Shown here piece after piece: positions 11,935-23,838 of a stretch of 64,000 bases of DNA (within the stretch, counting starts at the first letter, position 1; every line of letters starts with the position of its first letter). Origin of the DNA: Imbricaverruca yamaguchii. Its lineage: Eukaryota > Arthropoda > Thecostraca > Neoverrucidae. The stretch spans positions 379,001-443,000 of the forward strand of contig JAOTOL010001453.1 of assembly GCA_034440575.1 (NCBI GenBank). The letters are read 5' to 3'. Made by a program: the position numbers and the translations under genes. The notes beneath the pieces were generated by a model. It was given only the letters and a program-made list of their open reading frames with translations. It ran no database searches and was not told the origin of the DNA.

Positions 11935-12279
11935 GGGTAGCCATAGGCTTCTTCCTGCGAGCCTATAGGATTTGCTCCCCAGATAGCCTGAATGGGGAGA
12001 TCAACTTTCTGATAGATACGTTTAGAAAACTAAACGTATCTATCAGAAAGTTGAGAACGGCGTTCTCTTCAACAACGTATCCAGGAACACATGGCTGACC
12101 CTACGTACCACAGGATGTCGAACGCACTGGTTGTTCACGGGGAGAAGGAGGGACACCTTCCGCGGTGGGATGGTACCTGTGAAATAACACAATTAAAGGA
12201 CAAATTTATTAGGAAGGCTATAGAGGCCGCATTTATGGATACCGAGGATTGCATCAACAGTTCATCTGTATTTGTCTAG
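11935..12279 (+). pseudogene. Penelope reverse-transcriptase tail and partial nuclease
   Basis: The first segment reads VAIGFFLRAYRICSP..INFLIDTFRKL, the conserved helical region after the Penelope reverse transcriptase. At 12002-12053 a perfect 24-bp palindrome interrupts the frame. The sequence then resumes in another frame at LQQRIQEHMADP, inside the nuclease. The GIY and YIG core and the CxxC linker present in copy 1 are deleted. The end ..[13 protein letters not shown] matches copy 1. Confidence 0.8.
12002..12053. repeat. Perfect 24-bp palindrome, 4-bp loop
   Basis: Arms 12002-12025 and 12030-12053 are exact reverse complements separated by AAAA. It lies exactly at the internal deletion of Penelope copy 2 and repeats the sequence encoding FLIDTFRKL, so it looks like a fold-back copying scar. 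Confidence 0.95.
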
Positions 12280-12373
12280 CTTCCTAGCATGATAGCGTAC
12301 CTGGTGCGTCACGATGTGGTGGAGGTGCAGCGGGAATCTGACCCGGGTTAGATACTTTTTCCTGCACCTATGT

Positions 12374-12404
12374 ACACACACACACACAAACACAAACACG
12401 TACG

Positions 12405-12447
<43 letters not shown>

Positions 12448-12463
12448 ACACCCACACCCACAC

Positions 12464-12494
<31 letters not shown>

Positions 12495-12526
12495 GCACGC
12501 ACACGCACACGCACACGCACACACAC
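12374..12526. repeat. (CA)n compound microsatellite
   Basis: CA, CACG, CCCACA and GCAC variants in the 3' part of Penelope copy 2. Confidence 0.95.
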
Positions 12527-12746
12527 ATGAAGATGTGAATGATATTGGATGTGTCATTTTCGTAAGCCAGCCAGCCAGTTTTTTGTATTGTTTTGTTGCC
12601 CTTCGCCATCGAAGCAGTATTTTGCCATGTCGTTATATCGTTAGTCAGCCCAGCGAGAGGTTGCAATACGTGTTACGTTTTGAACACAATAATTCGAGTG
12701 CATGGTTGTGTGCTTGAAGTTTTTTAAATTCTGTAATTATGTCACC

Positions 12747-12770
12747 CTGAAGAAGGCCTGTGGCCGAAAC
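12747..12770 (+). ncRNA. Hammerhead-like core in Penelope 3' region
   Basis: CTGAAGA (12747-12753), then a short stem GGCC-TGT-GGCC (12755-12765), then GAAAC (12766-12770). This is the conserved hammerhead layout CUGANGA / stem II / GAAA. Hammerhead motifs have been reported in Penelope-like elements. I could not identify a convincing stem III partner and cleavage triplet next to it, so activity is unproven. Confidence 0.5.
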
Positions 12771-12909
12771 GTTGGTGATATCTTTTGTGGTGGAAATATA
12801 GTTTCTCTCACGGTGCCACTTATTGTATAATATATATATCTATATATCTATATGTATATAAATATATATAAAAATATATTTATATATTATATATATATAT
12901 ACATATACG

Positions 12910-15900
12910 GTGGTTAAGTTTCTAGTATTTTTAGGGCTCGAGCTTCCAATGAACTTTTCCCTCACCCATTGGTGTCAATTAAGGAGATTTTAAAAACTAG
13001 ACACTCCTGCATTCACCAATGCGTCTTGTATTTAATGGGACAATTTAATGCGAGCGAGTAGAGTATTCACTTTGGCACCATGCATTAATATAACGTAGTT
13101 GTTTGAAAGGAACTCCACCATCCCATCTAGAGAAACCCTAGTGATCCCCATTTACCGATATCTTAACCTTCGTGCAACAATGTCCTGGAAGGGTATCGGA
13201 TTCGGCACTGCCGCCACCACCTGGAGACAGATCCCGGCTATATCGGCCAATGTATCAAAGTTCAGCTCAGTTCCAGACTCGCTGCTAAGCTGGAGTTCAG
13301 TGATCCGGAGTGACTCCTCTTTCGTACTCAAGGGAGTCGGAGTTGGACCCATTCCACGCACGTTCCATCAGACTTGAAATTACTCAACGTAATAGTCGAG
13401 GAGTTAACTGTATGATTAACTCATGCAGATATTTTATGACTTGCAACAAAGTGGTCTGCGCATAATAATTCAATTCAAAGAAGGGGATACATTTCACTCC
13501 TGAACTGCCGTTCGGTATCTCCGGACCCATCGCACCAATACGATGCTTGGATGGTACCTGAAACTCGTGCCAGTCACGTACGGTCGTTAAAAGCCGGAAG
13601 CACGCGACATTGTCGGTGTGCATGCAGTGTGCTCTGAGCGTGGATGTTTCGCAAAGATGCTGCCGGAGAAAAGTCGATCCTTCGTTGGGCTCTATTTTTT
13701 GCTGTGCCAGATGATGTCGAGGGTCCCGCGATCCCTTGACTGACCACACGACCAGTGGTAGTGCTTCTGGCAGTGAGAGTTCCGCCGAAACGAAACCTTC
13801 ATTCTTTGAGGAGTTATTCACAAGCAGGAAAGATTGAAATGATATTGCGAACTACAGATGTAAAGTGTATAAGGGTGCCATCCAGGGGAGGATACCAGCG
13901 GCGTCAAACTTCAAGCGTCATGAGCGATGTAAACAGCAGTGTCATTTTGTATACGCTAAGGGGGAACTGCTTCCTCCAATCATTAAATCCCCCGTCTTCG
14001 ATTTCCGCAATGAGACCGGAGCTTCATAAATGCCTATTGAGCCTTTGAAGGCGTTATTCTAGAATGCTGGAGTGCCTCCCCCCCCGCACACACACTCAAC
14101 GCGTATTTTTCAGCCCATGGCGTCCCTTGCCTGAGCAAAATTCCATCAAGAGCATTACTTAACGCACCGAATGAATAGCACAAAGTGAAGCGTATGAACG
14201 TCAGCATCCGACAGAGCTGACAGATCACGAAAGTTGCTGCAGTCGTGCTCTTCCAATCAAAGGCGAGTTAGGTGCGCCGGCGCTGCGCAGTTGCGTTAAG
14301 CTATAGTGACGCTTATCTCTTCGGCCCGTAACTCTCGTCACCGAGGTCATATCATTGGCCTTCAGAAACCAGTCCCAGGTCTGATATCCGGAGTTTGTTT
14401 TTCTTCGTTAGCATACTCACAGAGCCTCTCTGGGAAGGCTCAAGTGGACCTCCCCCCTCTCATTTTCAGCCAGAGGCGTCCCTCTGAGAAGAAGAGGTGC
14501 CTCTTGAAAGAAAAGACGAACTTCCGAGAAGGCACCTTCGAATTGCCCCCACCGAGAGCAAAACAACTCTTCCCCGGAAGGCTCGAGTGCACGCCCCTCC
14601 CATCCCCTTTTTTTTTCAACAGCATTATGCTCCCCTCTGGACATGTGTTCCCCATGACAATGCCAGGATCCGCCCCTGCTTGGTGGGCATAACCGCGACG
14701 CTGTACCAATTCGTGTTTGATGAACGGTTACGTCGATAAGCCGATCATTTCTTGCATGGCCGTATATGCACCATGACACGGTGTTCTGCTACGACGAAAC
14801 CTTTTCACTACAGAGGCCAAATGGTCAACTAGGTTAAATCTGGGGTACTGCATAGCTTGCCGGACAGTTTAGTTATTGGAATTATTCAAGTGCTTGTGCC
14901 ACCGCTATATAGGTGGCATGCCGTACACCAAGTCAACTGGTCACTCGATGACTAACATGATGTCGAATGGGAAAATTACTGGATACCGAATAACAGCTTC
15001 CTGAATACATTTATCGGATGAATTAGCGTCGAATAATCTACCACCGAGCAAGGAAGCAACACATCCGAGCATGTGACCTCAGTGGTGTCGCCACGAAATT
15101 ATTTCAGGGGGAAGGGACGAAAGGGGGCCTCCTGCTCCCCGGAAGGGGGCCTACATTGTGTTAGGGCTTCCTATTGTGTTGGGCCCTTAGTATGGTTCGG
15201 GAATGGGAAACATGATTTCACATTAATGCACTGTTTGTTCTTGGCATGGATAATTATTTACCCAACACGCTATAGCAATGATCATTATTTTTCGCTGAGA
15301 ACTGGGCCATACCAGGGTATAAATAAGTAATATGTGGAAAAATATCTAAGCGTCAAAAAGAACCAACGTTTCAATGCTTTCTCCAACAAAAGAATCTTCC
15401 CGTTGCCCTCTAGATTTCAACGAGGCTCATGCTAAGCATATCTTACGGACATCTTCCATTGATCAACCCACTTCTATGTCCTCCAAGAATAACTTAATAT
15501 AGATCCATCACTACTGTTACTTATTACCGCCAGCTTGTTGCCCTAAGCAAAGCTTAAGCCATCATTTCTCAGTCCTAGGACGATAATTTCGCGAAGGTGA
15601 AAATAAGAAGTGCGTTACATTAGTTTTCTGATCGGAATCTTATGAATTTGCGAATTTTTCCAACATTTGATGCTGGCTGCAAGGCACCTGTCAAACAAGC
15701 TAAAATAACAAATTCTTCGCGAATAAATTCACGCGCCTGGGATTTCGACCGCTATTTTGTCAAAGGGGCCCTATCGAAATGAAATAATTAGTGATCAACT
15801 GAATTATCCTGTGGAGGGGCCTAATCTACCACTATCTTTCCTGATTCGCCGGATTTCAACTCTAGCTCCCGCACCCAATTCTACGGTTTTATTTTGGTAT

Positions 15901-16184
15901 CCCTTGATAAATAAACTCACACTGCTGAAACTGCACCTATACCACAACAACTGGATCGGTATCCGAAAATGTCAAGCAGGAGTCATCCAAAATTACGAGG
16001 GATTCCCCCAAAGATCAATATCAGGGTCAGTAAAATTGGCTTTGGAGCACAGAATGATGATGCCTTCACAAATTGTGTACGCTGCCGAAAAACATACCGA
16101 ATCTCGAAAAATCGGGATGGGATACAAATACATGGCGCCAGGGTACCGAAATGTCGGGCCGGAATTCTGACTTTTGAGAGAGAA
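12910..16184. other. Non-coding, no gene supported
   Basis: Several open frames of 60-145 codons exist on both strands (for example 13152-13361 and 13384-13821 minus), but none has a recognisable motif or splice context. A (C)9 run lies at about 14079 and a T-rich run at 14607-14617. Confidence 0.4.
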
Positions 16185-16258
16185 AACAGCGCAAGTGTCG
16201 AACCCGGGACCTTTGGTACCCAGGACCCAACACCTTAACCACTCGGCCATCCCCACCC
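16185..16258 (-). mobile_element. tRNA-derived SINE head
   Basis: Read on minus: GGGGATGGCCGAGTGGTTAA, then a variable middle, then GTACCAAAGGTCCCGGGTTC. These are the A box and B box of a serine/leucine-type tRNA-like promoter, the same head as the SINE at 52565-52745. The usual tail (GTGTGTCGTGAACCAACC) is absent, so this is a partial copy or a related subfamily with another body. Confidence 0.7.
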
Positions 16259-16259
16259 C

Positions 16260-17199
16260 CTAGTTGGCCTTTTGACCCCTGTAATAGGGTTTGCGGTAGC
16301 AGAAAATTGTGTAGTGGTGCATATACGGATATGGCTTCAAAGGTATGTTTTTTTTAATTTTCTGACGAATTGGAGGATATTGGTGAATGCGTTTCTGAAT
16401 ACGTTCCTGAATGGGATGCTAGTGCTCCCTGATGAAATGCGGCATCGATGGAGGTCATGTTACCCAGTGTGCTGTTTCTTGTATTGATTGTGCATGTATT
16501 AGTGTTGAGATAGTCCACATTCAATGCTTCGTTCGACAGAAAAATGGTACCCCAGTGAACCACTTTAATTCTCTGAATTTCATCAAACCTGACCTGAGGT
16601 CAAGCGCTGACCTTGAAGGTCACATGCTCGGATGTGCTGCTTCCTTGCTCGCTGGGAGATTATTGATCGCTAATATCCATCCGATAAATGTATTCAGGAA
16701 GATGTTATTCGGTGCCCCGTAGTTTTCCTATCGGGTGTAATGTTAGTGTTCATCTTAACACGATGTCAAACGTTGACCGTGGAGGCAAGATGCGATTATT
16801 TGGTTTCTGCTGGTCATCCTACATTTTGCTAATTGCTCTCATATGATAGTCTTGTGTCATATTTGGTGTGTGGAATGCTTCGCATGGGGTTTCGTCGAGA
16901 AAATTCGATTGCTTCAATTCGATTAGTTTGCTTCCCACATTTTCTGCTCATTAATATTTCGGATACCCGCTGAGCTTTGATGCGCCTCATCTTTTGGTTA
17001 GATTCGCTCTCAGATTGGCTACCGCTCCGGGGCCATAGATATGTGTTATTGTTTGGGCCCGTTGTGTATTTCTTCGTCCACGGATATATTTCATGGCTCA
17101 GTCATTTTTTGTGAAGGGTCCGGTACATTTTTTTAAAAGATCCTGACCCTATTTGAAAGTTGTGTTGCTCTTTTGTGTTCCACGACGGCATTTTTGAGG
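16260..17199. other. Non-coding, no gene seen
   Basis: No recognisable exon or repeat with defined ends. Confidence 0.35.
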
Positions 17200-18245
17200 T
17201 ACCGGCTCGTTTCCGAAGACCCCGTGCGTGAATTAGTGCCTGGTATTTTCGTTCATTTTTTAGGGTCATGTCGCATAGCCTCCAGCCAGTTTTTAGGCCC
17301 CATGCGGTCTCATGGCCCCGGAATGCTTTCAGGGCCTCCTTTGTTTTCTTAGAGCTCCGAGTGTTTATTTAGAGCTGCAGCGCACGTTTGAAGGCCCCGC
17401 CGCTTTTTGCGAGACTCTGTACGTTTTGGGGTGCATATTCGACCTCCCATTGAGCTCTTAGGGTCACGCCGTGTGTATCTGGGGCTTCTCATCGCACACT
17501 TGTGGAACCCCAGCACGTTTTTGGGAGCTCCAGTATAGTTTCCCGGGGTCACAGCGCGACTTTTCAGGCCCAGGTGCGTGAGTCCGGGGATCCGACGCCA
17601 TTTTTATGAGCTCAATGTAATTCGCAGTAACTTCTGAATTTTTATAGCTCGAGTACCGATCTGATTTTTTGGGGTTCTCGGCGCCATAATTATATGTCTT
17701 CCCGCGAGTTTTCGAGTTCCGATGCGTTTTTTTCTTCTTCGGGGCCGTACGCAATATTTTAATGCATCTGGTTTATGCTTGGGGCTCGGAAGCGATTTTC
17801 CTTACTCTGACATCTATTTTTCGGAATCCTTCCTGATTTTAGAGGGCTCCCTCTTGTTTTTTGTCTAGTGCCAATGCGATTTTGTGGCATAATTTGTGGG
17901 CCGATTAACATGTGCTTATTCGAAGCCACATCGTGATCTTTGGGATGCCAGGCGCGACTGTTCTGGGTTCCGGGGATTTTTTGGAGGGGAGTGGGGGATG
18001 TTCAGCAGTATTTTCAGGGCCCTGGTCCCACTATTTGGAGCCTCAAGGCGTCGTTCTTATAGGTTCCGGGACGATTTTGGGGACTGCCAATGTGGTTTTC
18101 AGGGGACTTAGTGCGATTTTGGATCCCGCCATTTTAGTGGGTCGTACGTGACTTTGAGGGGTACCTAATTTGATTTGTATTGGCTTGTGTGATTTTGGGG
18201 CCATTATCATCATTTTCAGGGCCCCTGTGCAATTTGTTTGGGTCC
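17200..18245 (+). repeat. Decayed tandem array of roughly 30-45-bp units
   Basis: The stretch is quasi-periodic: a block like GGGNCCC or GGGGTTC, then about ten variable bases, then GCGATTTT or a similar T-rich run, repeated about 25-30 times with heavy divergence (for example GGGCCCCTGTGCAATTTG near 18219). A similar pattern occurs on the opposite strand at 45720-45960. Confidence 0.55.
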
Positions 18246-18254
18246 CCAATGCCG

Positions 18255-19823
18255 TGAGAAATCCTTCATGAAATAGGGTGGAATATACCACTTTCTGAAC
18301 ACTCAATCGACATCCTTCTCCAAGAAGTATCAGCATTCTGCTCCTTGATATCATGTATTTGTCTCCTTTCTAACAGTACCGATATAAAAACGAGATACTT
18401 ATCTCGCTTATAAATAGCATATGCATACCCTCAATAGGGAATGTTGTTACATGAACATTTTGCAATGGGATTTCAGGTAAGGGGATGACCTATACTGTGA
18501 TATGGAATACAATACCAGTTTATTGTAGTTATTATTCTCCCCATCCCGAATATAAACTATGAATCTCAAGACAAATGATAAAGATCGAGTCATAACTACC
18601 TATACCTTCGACTCAAATTCTAGTCCGAAAGACATCAAAAGTATTTTAAATTACACTAATTACATGTCAAATTTCGACAATAACGAAATCACACATAACG
18701 AAAAACCAATATTTTAACATTGCCCCATTCTCATTGTGTTTTAGAGCATCCAATGTGATTTCTATCTACCCGGTGCGATTGTTTTCTCTTTTTTGGTGGG
18801 GAGGGGGACAGTGCCGCCAACGTCCTCTTCGGTACGCCTCTGTTTCTCTACAGCATTACTGTACGTTTCTCTACATTTCGAGTTGTAGTTCCAGGTGATT
18901 AGTAGAGTCGTTGTTTTATAGTTTCCATGGTACAATCTCATTCGTCGCTGGGAAATACCAGCGAAGTACAGCATGGATTCTCCGACGACAATGACCTAGT
19001 GTCTCCGAGTTAATACAATGGTTTCTTCTCCAGCCGTGTCTATAGATGCAACATGTCCTGCTATTCATGGGCAGCGACAGATGACGGGGCGGTGAGATAC
19101 GACCCCACAAACGGCGTGGACATTTTGCATATGTGCGTTCCATAGAAAGAATGGACATCTCCCCTCTATCCAAAATCCGTGGCGCCACTGACGATTCTAT
19201 GGGCGGTGCAGCCTTGTTTCATGGGAGTGTCCGAGCTAATAGCAATTCCTGCAATTACTTCTCGAATCACCTCCACAAGATCAGCGCTGTAAATCCAGTA
19301 CCAGTAGAAAACCACTGGAAGTGATTCCTCTGTCGGAAACCGTGCGAAATATCGATACTTGGTGTGCCCACTGTACCACAAAACAGGCGTTTGCCACAAT
19401 GCTGGCACTATTTCGCCACACCCAGCTGTGAGACCGCCTTCCAGCAAGACCCATTTCGGATATACGGGTTCTATGCAGCCGAAATGACAATATGTTCCCC
19501 TTTCGAAAACTTAGTACCAGCCTCCATATTTTGGTGTTTGAAGTGAACATGGGCGGACGCTTTCAATAATCGAGTCGGTTATACAATTTTAAAATAATGG
19601 TTACAAATACGCAAACCTCCATCAATATTGAACACCCTCAGTGCAAGGAAATACAACTGACAAAAGGCGGTACATGACAGCAAGTGGCCAACTACCAGGA
19701 GCTATCTGCGGGTGATCCGTAACCGAAAGTCAGTGATCTTCAAACAGTGTATTGGCATGCGCTTCACGCCAGCCGATCAGTCAACACAATGGTGAAGAGG
19801 CGCAGTTCGTCACAACGCGGCGG
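18255..19823. other. Non-coding, downstream of PSMB1
   Basis: No gene seen. This is the 3' flank of the minus-strand PSMB1 gene; I could not fix its polyadenylation site. Confidence 0.4.
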
Positions 19824-19955
19824 CAACACGTCTCACTGCCGTGGAAACATAGCCCAGACTATGTCCCACCGATGTGGAAACATAGCCCAGACCACGTCTC
19901 ACTGGTGTGGGAACATGGTCGACGCACGTCCCACTGCCGTAGAAACATAGCCAAG
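19824..19955. repeat. About 36-bp minisatellite beside the PSMB1 stop
   Basis: Four diverged units of the form CACGTCTCACTGCCGTGGAA plus ACATAGCCCAGAC. The array ends about 32 bp from the PSMB1 stop codon (19988), so it occupies the presumed 3' UTR. Confidence 0.8.
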
Positions 19956-19987
19956 ATTAGGTGCAGTGCACCGCGTCGCAGCCCGTC

Positions 19988-20205
19988 TCAGTCACGACGC
20001 AACGAGAACATCTCCTCGGTGACGCCCTGCTTGGTGATGACCTGGATGGAGACGGCGTCGCCCGTGTATATGTCCCGCTCGCAGGCGGACGTGAAGACGT
20101 CCTTGATGATGCTCACAGTCTTCTCCACGGTCAGAGTGACTGGCGACACGTTCTGCTGGTTTTTGTAGTTGATCTGGTTGTCGAGCAGCGGCTGAATCAA
20201 GGCTC
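19988..20205 (-). CDS. PSMB1: Proteasome subunit beta type-1 (beta-6), last coding exon
   Basis: This exon encodes ALIQPLLDNQINYKNQQNV and the C-terminal half ending ..FSLRRD with a stop at 19988. The block SACERDIYTGDA matches the highly conserved AAERDVYTGDA helix of the family. The acceptor is a pyrimidine-rich TTTCCAG and the exon starts in phase 1, matching the end of the exon at 22474-22971. Together the two exons give about 233 residues from Met 22957, close to the 235-241 usual for this subunit. The product is a non-catalytic beta subunit of the 20S core, sitting in the beta ring of the cytosolic and nuclear proteasome. Confidence 0.95.
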
Positions 20206-22473
20206 CTGGAAAGCCACATCGAAAGATCATGTAACCGAAGTAGTAATCAAATTTCTTTGAACCAAACAAGACATACGAAAATAACGCATTCAAGTTAATC
20301 ACAGTTCCAGTAAGCACAACCGCGCATCACCGCCAACATAAGGAGACAAATCGTCGGGGCATGGTAATTAAGACGCTTTGAACGCTCGTTGCTAAATATT
20401 TTGATTTTTGGGCAATATCTTGTCCTGGGATCCCATTTCAGAAAATGGTATGGTGAGGGGCTCCGCGGGAAAAATTGGAACTGTGCTTCCTACTTACGAA
20501 AACCTTCGGTTGCCCGTTAAGTGCTGGGATACTGCGGACAGAGCGATGGAAGCCAAAAGGAGTATACAAATAGATAGGCTTGAATAGTTATCCAGCGAGG
20601 ACATTTGCTTGTTTTCAACCGATTGGAGCAGTCACGGGGTATGCCCCTTCCAGGCAGGCAACCCTGATGGATAAAATTATATTAAAGGCAATGCAGAGCA
20701 ATGGATTTGGAAGCGGTCACCTCCATCACTGAGGTCCCAGCCATGCCATATTATTTCTTGGGCAGATTTGTTCACACGGAAACCAGTACTGAATAAGCAA
20801 GTGCAAACAAGGGTTGTATTCGAATGCGGCAAAATTTACAACGCACTTTGACATATTGTATGTGGTCTTTTTTAACTCTGAAGGTGGGATCAGCGCTTTC
20901 CAAGTGCTTCATGTATGCTGAAATTGAACTGACAATAAACGTGGGAAAACAGAAAAATAGCATCGCCACTAACGAGACCGCCTGATCTGCAGGCTACCTT
21001 GCTTTTTCCAGCACTACTTTTTAAATTGCATTACTGCAGGGGCGGTCAATAGTTAATGCCAATGTATGAGGAGTTCAGGTTAGGTGAGTGTAACCGCTGG
21101 ATTAACCGCTGGATAAAACTAAGCTTTACCCCATGCTGGCCAAAGCGTCGCATATGCGATATATTCTACAGTTTGGTCCATTTTAAAGCAAACGAACATA
21201 AATTAAGCTGCCGAATTCAATAGTATTCAAATGATTATTTGAACAAATTAAAATAAAATAATATATTTTGAGTTTGGACTTGAAATAAACCAACAATATC
21301 AGACAGAGATAGAGTAGGATCATCACCTCTTTGAATGACAAGTTTTCCCAACACCAGAGGTCAGGGGCATTACCGATATGCGCCTAACGGCCGTATGCAG
21401 ACACTATTACAGCTTGAAACAAGGCATGGGAAGCTTGAAAAAGTGGGTGAACCAGTCACTTTTAAATATATTATTTTGTTGTGATGATATAGGATCAATC
21501 CTAAAACATGACAGGTCATAGGGATAGGCCATCGCCCAACCTGTGGAGGGTGCATTTGCATCCTGATATGGCTTCAAATATAATGTAGGAAGCATGCAAA
21601 GTGACTGTGCCAGAGCCTCTTTTCAGGTCGATCATTTCCATACAATCTCAATTGGACCACGCAATGGCGGGCCTCGGCCTATCGCGCTACCTAACCTCTG
21701 ATCTGCCTAATTCGCAGTATCTGGAGGAGTTTAGGGGCGCATCGACTTCATCGGTCATACATCCAATAATTCGCCTTCTCTGGGCGTGAACGGCAGAGCG
21801 CTGGTATACCGATGGTTGCCCTGGGACCTGATATCCATCGCAGTCTGCGTTTTGTTTTTGATCCAATTTCCTAATCATAGAATCATTCAAACAATTTAAA
21901 ATACAAGAAGTTCCTGCACTGCAAATTGTTTGAAGGATTGCACTATTACGCAATTGCGAAAACCGCACATTTCTGCGTCGCAGATCTCGAGAGCCCGATA
22001 CATTTTGAAACGTTCCGAACATTGAAACTCACAGGAGACCGCGGTGCACTTTTTTGCTCTTCGGTGTCATATCCATCGAATTTAGTGTATTTCGAACAAT
22101 ATTTAAAGGGTTGGTCAGCAAGGAAATTGCATCTAAAATCGTAAGCTTCCTTCTACACCCCACGCAAAATTAATCAGGTCGTGCCACAGCGAATTAAGAT
22201 TTTTAATACTCACATAAACGAAGGAATTATGCAAAATCTGCAGACGTGAAGCGTGCCCCTAGAGCCAGTATAGCCGAACTCCTGTTCCCTTTCTTATTGG
22301 TATTGTTGTCTGGTCGTACACCTACCTCGGTTAAACAGAACGACAGCAAACCAGCCGACACGACATATTGGAATGGCACGAATGCTTCACCATCCGGCAC
22401 GTAAATGGCACATCGGTTAAAGGGTTTATTAAAGGGGTTACGGGGTCCATTTGGCGACATTCCAAATACTCGC
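20206..22473 (-). other. PSMB1 intron with GC donor
   Basis: The upstream exon ends GGAG and is followed by GCGAGT, not GT. The downstream side is a normal TTTCCAG. Using this GC donor joins the exons in phase and reproduces the family spacing (TAGSGG-ALIQPLL). No GT donor nearby gives as good a join. About 2.27 kb; no other exon is seen inside. Confidence 0.7.
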
Positions 22474-22971
22474 CTCCAGATCCGGCTGTGTAGCATTTGC
22501 CGGGGTCGTGGTGACCCACTGGATCATAGTGGTAGACAATGCCTTTTCCGTCGGCATCCAGTCCAGCCAGCACATTGGATACATAATAAGGGAAAAACCT
22601 CTTGTGATACAGCATGGTGGAGAGCATTTGAGCGACGGCACCGGTAGCCATTGGTTTGTTGTGCTCGTGCCTGTACATCTGCATTCTTGCTTTCAGAATT
22701 TTTGTCATTGTGAGCACGTCGCACCAGCATCCAGTGCTGCCCAGGATCGTGGTGTCAGACAGCTGAAAGGTTTTCTTCTGGTCTCTTGTGTAGATGCTGT
22801 AGCCAGAGCTCAGACGGGTGTCGGAGGCGATGACAACAAAGTCATCGCCAGCTATTGCCACCACTGTTCCTCCATTGTCTGCGTACGGATAGAAATAATG
22901 GCCCTTTGGTCCTCCAAGAGATTCCATGCCACCAGTTTCCAATGCCTGCATAGCCATCTCGTGCTTGGTTT
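22474..22971 (-). CDS. PSMB1: Proteasome subunit beta type-1 (beta-6), main exon
   Basis: The likely start is Met at 22957 (MAMQALETGG). The acceptor TTCTCTTTCAG at 22972 shows there is at least one upstream exon, probably 5' UTR. Family landmarks in order: YADNGGTVVAIAGDDFVV (start of the beta sandwich), ASDTRLSSGYSIYTRD, GSTGCWCDVLTMTKI, QMLSTMLYHKRFFPYYVSN, LAGLDADGKGIVYHYDPVG and CYTAGSG. As expected for beta-6, the NGG start lacks the catalytic Thr1 of the active beta subunits. The protein resembles insect beta-6 (RFFPYYVSN, SSGY) more than human. Nothing in the reading frame is broken. Confidence 0.95.
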
Positions 22972-22989
22972 CTGAAAGAGAACATATCA

Positions 22990-23838
22990 ATGTGAGTTAT
23001 GGGCATTTGAAGATAGCTTACAGCCTTTTTATGGAATTGTTAACCACGTTAGTGATAACCATAGCCTATTTGCAATCATTATATATCTGTGAACATTTAC
23101 CATATCTTCCCCAATCCAAAATGCGATTTTTTCATCCATAGTAATGCTCTCCAGAACATTACTTGTCCCTTTTTCCTGTTGGAGGTGGAATGATGCTGCT
23201 TCACAAGGAACGAACTAAGATGTATTGTAATTTTATCAGACGGCAAACAGTTATGTACAACTTTTTCTTCATAAAACTACAAGGGAAACTTTTATACAAT
23301 GGGAAACAAGACCATTGTTTCCCATTGGTTACCTGATATCCTGATTTCATCCTAAGTGACTAAAATCATGCTTGCTGCTCAGATCCCCATGGTTGCAATG
23401 ATGAATTGAACGCTCAAGGTGATCAAAAATTACGTATTTACTCAAAACAACACTAGGTTTCATCAAGTGGCTGAACTCAGTCATAGCCAGCTAAAACTTG
23501 TTGCTTCTTTCCAAAATCTACACTTGGTATATTTACACATCACCATACAAAACTCACTGAACATAACATAACAATGGTCAAGATCTAACCTAACCAAACC
23601 AAAGCCAGCCTGAACTGTATTTAAAGAAAAGCTCAAATTGTTTAGGAAAAATATATATTTTTTGGGAATGTTTGAATAACTTAATGGTTCATTATTGAGG
23701 CTTTACAGTGCATCGACTACATTGGTCAAGCAGCGCCCAAACCTAACTTAATGAAAGCTAGCCTCTTTGTATACTTCAGGGAGGTAAAATGTGTGTAAAA
23801 CTGGTCTCATGGTTATCTTGACTGCAATAATACCTCAC
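22990..23838. other. Upstream PSMB1 intron or flank
   Basis: No exon seen; CpG is already scarce here. It lies between the main PSMB1 exon and a possible upstream exon at 23839-23990. Confidence 0.4.

Larger units (their letters stand above)
11906..12905 (+). mobile_element. Penelope-like retroelement, copy 2 (5' truncated, internally deleted)
   Basis: Plus-strand counterpart of copy 1. It contains the reverse-transcriptase C-terminal tail (11935-12035), half of the nuclease (12060-12279), a CA microsatellite (12374-12526), the hammerhead-like motif (12747-12770) and a TA-rich end. Its junction with copy 1 makes the inverted pair. Confidence 0.8.

Noticed and set aside
13152..13821. Two minus-strand frames of 69 and 145 codons
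   Set aside because: No motif, no splice sites of quality and no similarity I can name.
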